Source of the DNA: Sedimentisphaerales bacterium
Lineage (GTDB): Bacteria > Planctomycetota > Phycisphaerae > Sedimentisphaerales > SG8-4
NCBI GenBank assembly: GCA_016932895.1
Contig: JAFGCA010000662.1
Coordinates: 1-6,494 of the forward strand
Reading direction: 5' to 3'
Length of the DNA: 6,494 nucleotides
Shown here in pieces: positions 5,467 through 6,494 of this stretch (position 1 is the first letter of the stretch; every line of letters begins with the position of its first letter). The notes beneath the pieces are model-generated. The model did no database searches. It was given only the letters and a program-made list of their open reading frames with translations, and was not told the origin of the DNA. The position numbers and the translations under genes are program-made.

Positions 5467-6494
5467 ATGAAGATCCTTGTATACAGGGGTGGTTTTGCTG
5501 TTTGCTGTTTCCTCGTACTGCTCGTCGGCGCCGCCGACCTGAACGCACAGAACCGGCAGCAAGTCTGGGCTGATGAATTCAACGAAACAACCATCGACCG
5601 TTCCACCTGGAGTTTTGACTCGGGGCCGGCCAATGACTGTGTCCACTATTTCACGGACCGCCTCGAAAACGCCAGAATCGAGGACGGCAAGTTACATATC
5701 GTTGCACGTGAAGAGTCCTATCATGGATACAATTACACCGCGGCACTCCTCAAGACGAGTCGTTCTGTGTACTGGCGCTATGGCCGAATCGAGGCTCGGA
5801 TAAAACTCCCGGCAACCAACGGACTCGTCCCTGCGTTCTGGATGATGCCGGAAGATGATCTCTATGGCTGGTGGCCATTGAGCGGAGAAATCGATGTGAT
5901 GGAACACCCGACCAACCAGGTCGACAAGATCTTCGGCACGGTGCATACGGGAGCCTATAACTCGTTTACGGGTTCGGCGCCGCAAGGCGGCAGCGTCCGA
6001 ATCCCGGATGCGGAAACGGCATTCCACGTGTATGCCGTCGAATGGACGCCCGAGGAAATCGAGTTCTACGTTGACGAGCAGCGGTATTTTACCTTCGCGA
6101 ACAGCCACACCGGATTTGATGTATGGCCCTTCGATCAACCCTTTTATGTCATTCTCAGCATGGGGGTCGGTGGAGGCTGGGTGGGCAGTCCCGACGCAAC
6201 GAGCGTTTTTCCGGCCGTTATGGAAGTCGATTATGTCCGCGTCTATCAGGATGTGAACGACGCGATCATTTGCGGAGCCGATTTCCTTCCGTGCTACAGC
6301 GAAGCCGTTCCCTACTCTGTCCCCCATATCGATCGTGCACGTGTTACCTGGAGTGTCCCCGGAGATGCCCAAATTGCATCCGGCCAGGGCACAGACCGCA
6401 TTACTGTTGACTGGGGGATTCTCGGAGGGGATGTTACCGCCCATATTGTCACGCGCAGCGGATCGTACACGATTGACCTTCCGGTTACCGTGTC
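5467..6494 (+). CDS. Secreted GH16 endo-beta-1,3-glucanase (laminarinase-like) with PKD-like domain, 5' part
   Basis: Hydrolyses internal beta-glucan bonds, most likely beta-1,3-glucan such as laminarin, outside the cytoplasm. The frame is open from ATG 5467 through the window end (342 full codons), so the C-terminus is missing. Residues 1 to about 27 are a signal peptide (hydrophobic core CCFLVLLVG, probable cut LNA|Q). The GH16 jelly roll spans about 33-262: VWADEFNE, then YGRIEARIKLP, PAFWMMPE, the catalytic SGEIDVMEHP with Glu141 nucleophile, Asp143 and Glu146 acid/base, then FGTVHTGAYNS, VEWTPEEIEFYVD, and the closing MEVDYVRVYQ. Wording around the active site and the end resembles subfamily GH16_3 laminarinases more than agarases or carrageenases, but substrate is inferred. 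From Cys269 a PKD-like domain begins (YSVP, VTWSVPGDAQIASGQGT, ITVDWG), a module often found after GH16 domains and often in tandem; more copies or a dockerin-like tail may follow. A strong promoter (5346-5375) and ribosome site precede it, so it is probably the first gene of its transcript. Confidence 0.92.
   Translation, partial: MKILVYRGGFAVCCFLVLLVGAADLNAQNRQQVWADEFNETTIDRSTWSFDSGPANDCVHYFTDRLENARIEDGKLHIVAREESYHGYNYTAALLKTSRSVYWRYGRIEARIKLPATNGLVPAFWMMPEDDLYGWWPLSGEIDVMEHPTNQVDKIFGTVHTGAYNSFTGSAPQGGSVRIPDAETAFHVYAVEWTPEEIEFYVDEQRYFTFANSHTGFDVWPFDQPFYVILSMGVGGGWVGSPDATSVFPAVMEVDYVRVYQDVNDAIICGADFLPCYSEAVPYSVPHIDRARVTWSVPGDAQIASGQGTDRITVDWGILGGDVTAHIVTRSGSYTIDLPVTV

Noticed and set aside
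5692..6444. 250-codon minus-strand open frame opposite the GH16 gene
   Set aside because: The plus strand encodes an unmistakable GH16 domain; the antisense product shows no recognisable domain.
1..6494. CRISPR array, tRNA, rRNA, transposase or defence genes
   Set aside because: No regularly spaced repeats, no tRNA-like cloverleaf, no terminal inverted repeats around an open frame, and no matching protein motifs were found.

Overview
The window looks like chromosomal DNA from a Planctomycetota bacterium, most likely of the Phycisphaerae / Sedimentisphaerales type. The best clue is the 1105-3036 protein. It is a secreted LamG protein with a Cys-framed pre-peptidase-C-like module, a GEVED-type module and a C-terminal dockerin-like 'DLNGDG...W' tail, an architecture typical of that group. 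GC-rich coding DNA, large secreted proteins and a GH16 enzyme joined to a PKD-like domain fit the same picture. The assignment is by pattern recognition only; no search was run.

Layout from left to right: (1) the 3' part of a proline dehydrogenase gene (to 715, +), entering from outside and stopping where a PutA-type protein would normally continue into its aldehyde dehydrogenase half; (2) a leader of about 390 bp (716-1104) with no recognisable gene; (3) a 643-residue secreted multidomain protein (1105-3036, +); (4) convergent with it after only 11 bp, a secreted Xaa-Pro dipeptidyl-peptidase of family S15 (3048-4985, -) with a complete Ser/Asp/His set; (5) an intergenic stretch (4986-5466) holding a small coding-like remnant on the minus strand, an 11-bp perfect inverted repeat and a near-consensus sigma70-type promoter; (6) the first 342 codons of a secreted GH16 beta-glucanase (5467 to beyond the end, +), with the catalytic motif GEIDVME followed by the start of a PKD-like domain.

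The genes do not form one operon: strands alternate and gaps are large. Functionally they fit a heterotroph that degrades polymers. GH16 would open beta-1,3-glucan such as laminarin, the S15 enzyme would trim proline-containing peptides in the periplasm or outside, and proline dehydrogenase would oxidise proline in the cytoplasm. The LamG protein is probably an exported binding or structural protein with no visible catalytic domain. The proline link between the first and fourth genes is suggestive but unproven. I see no CRISPR array, tRNA, rRNA, insertion sequence or defence system. The least explained stretch is 5011-5270, where the remnant and inverted repeat lie between two divergently transcribed secreted hydrolases.
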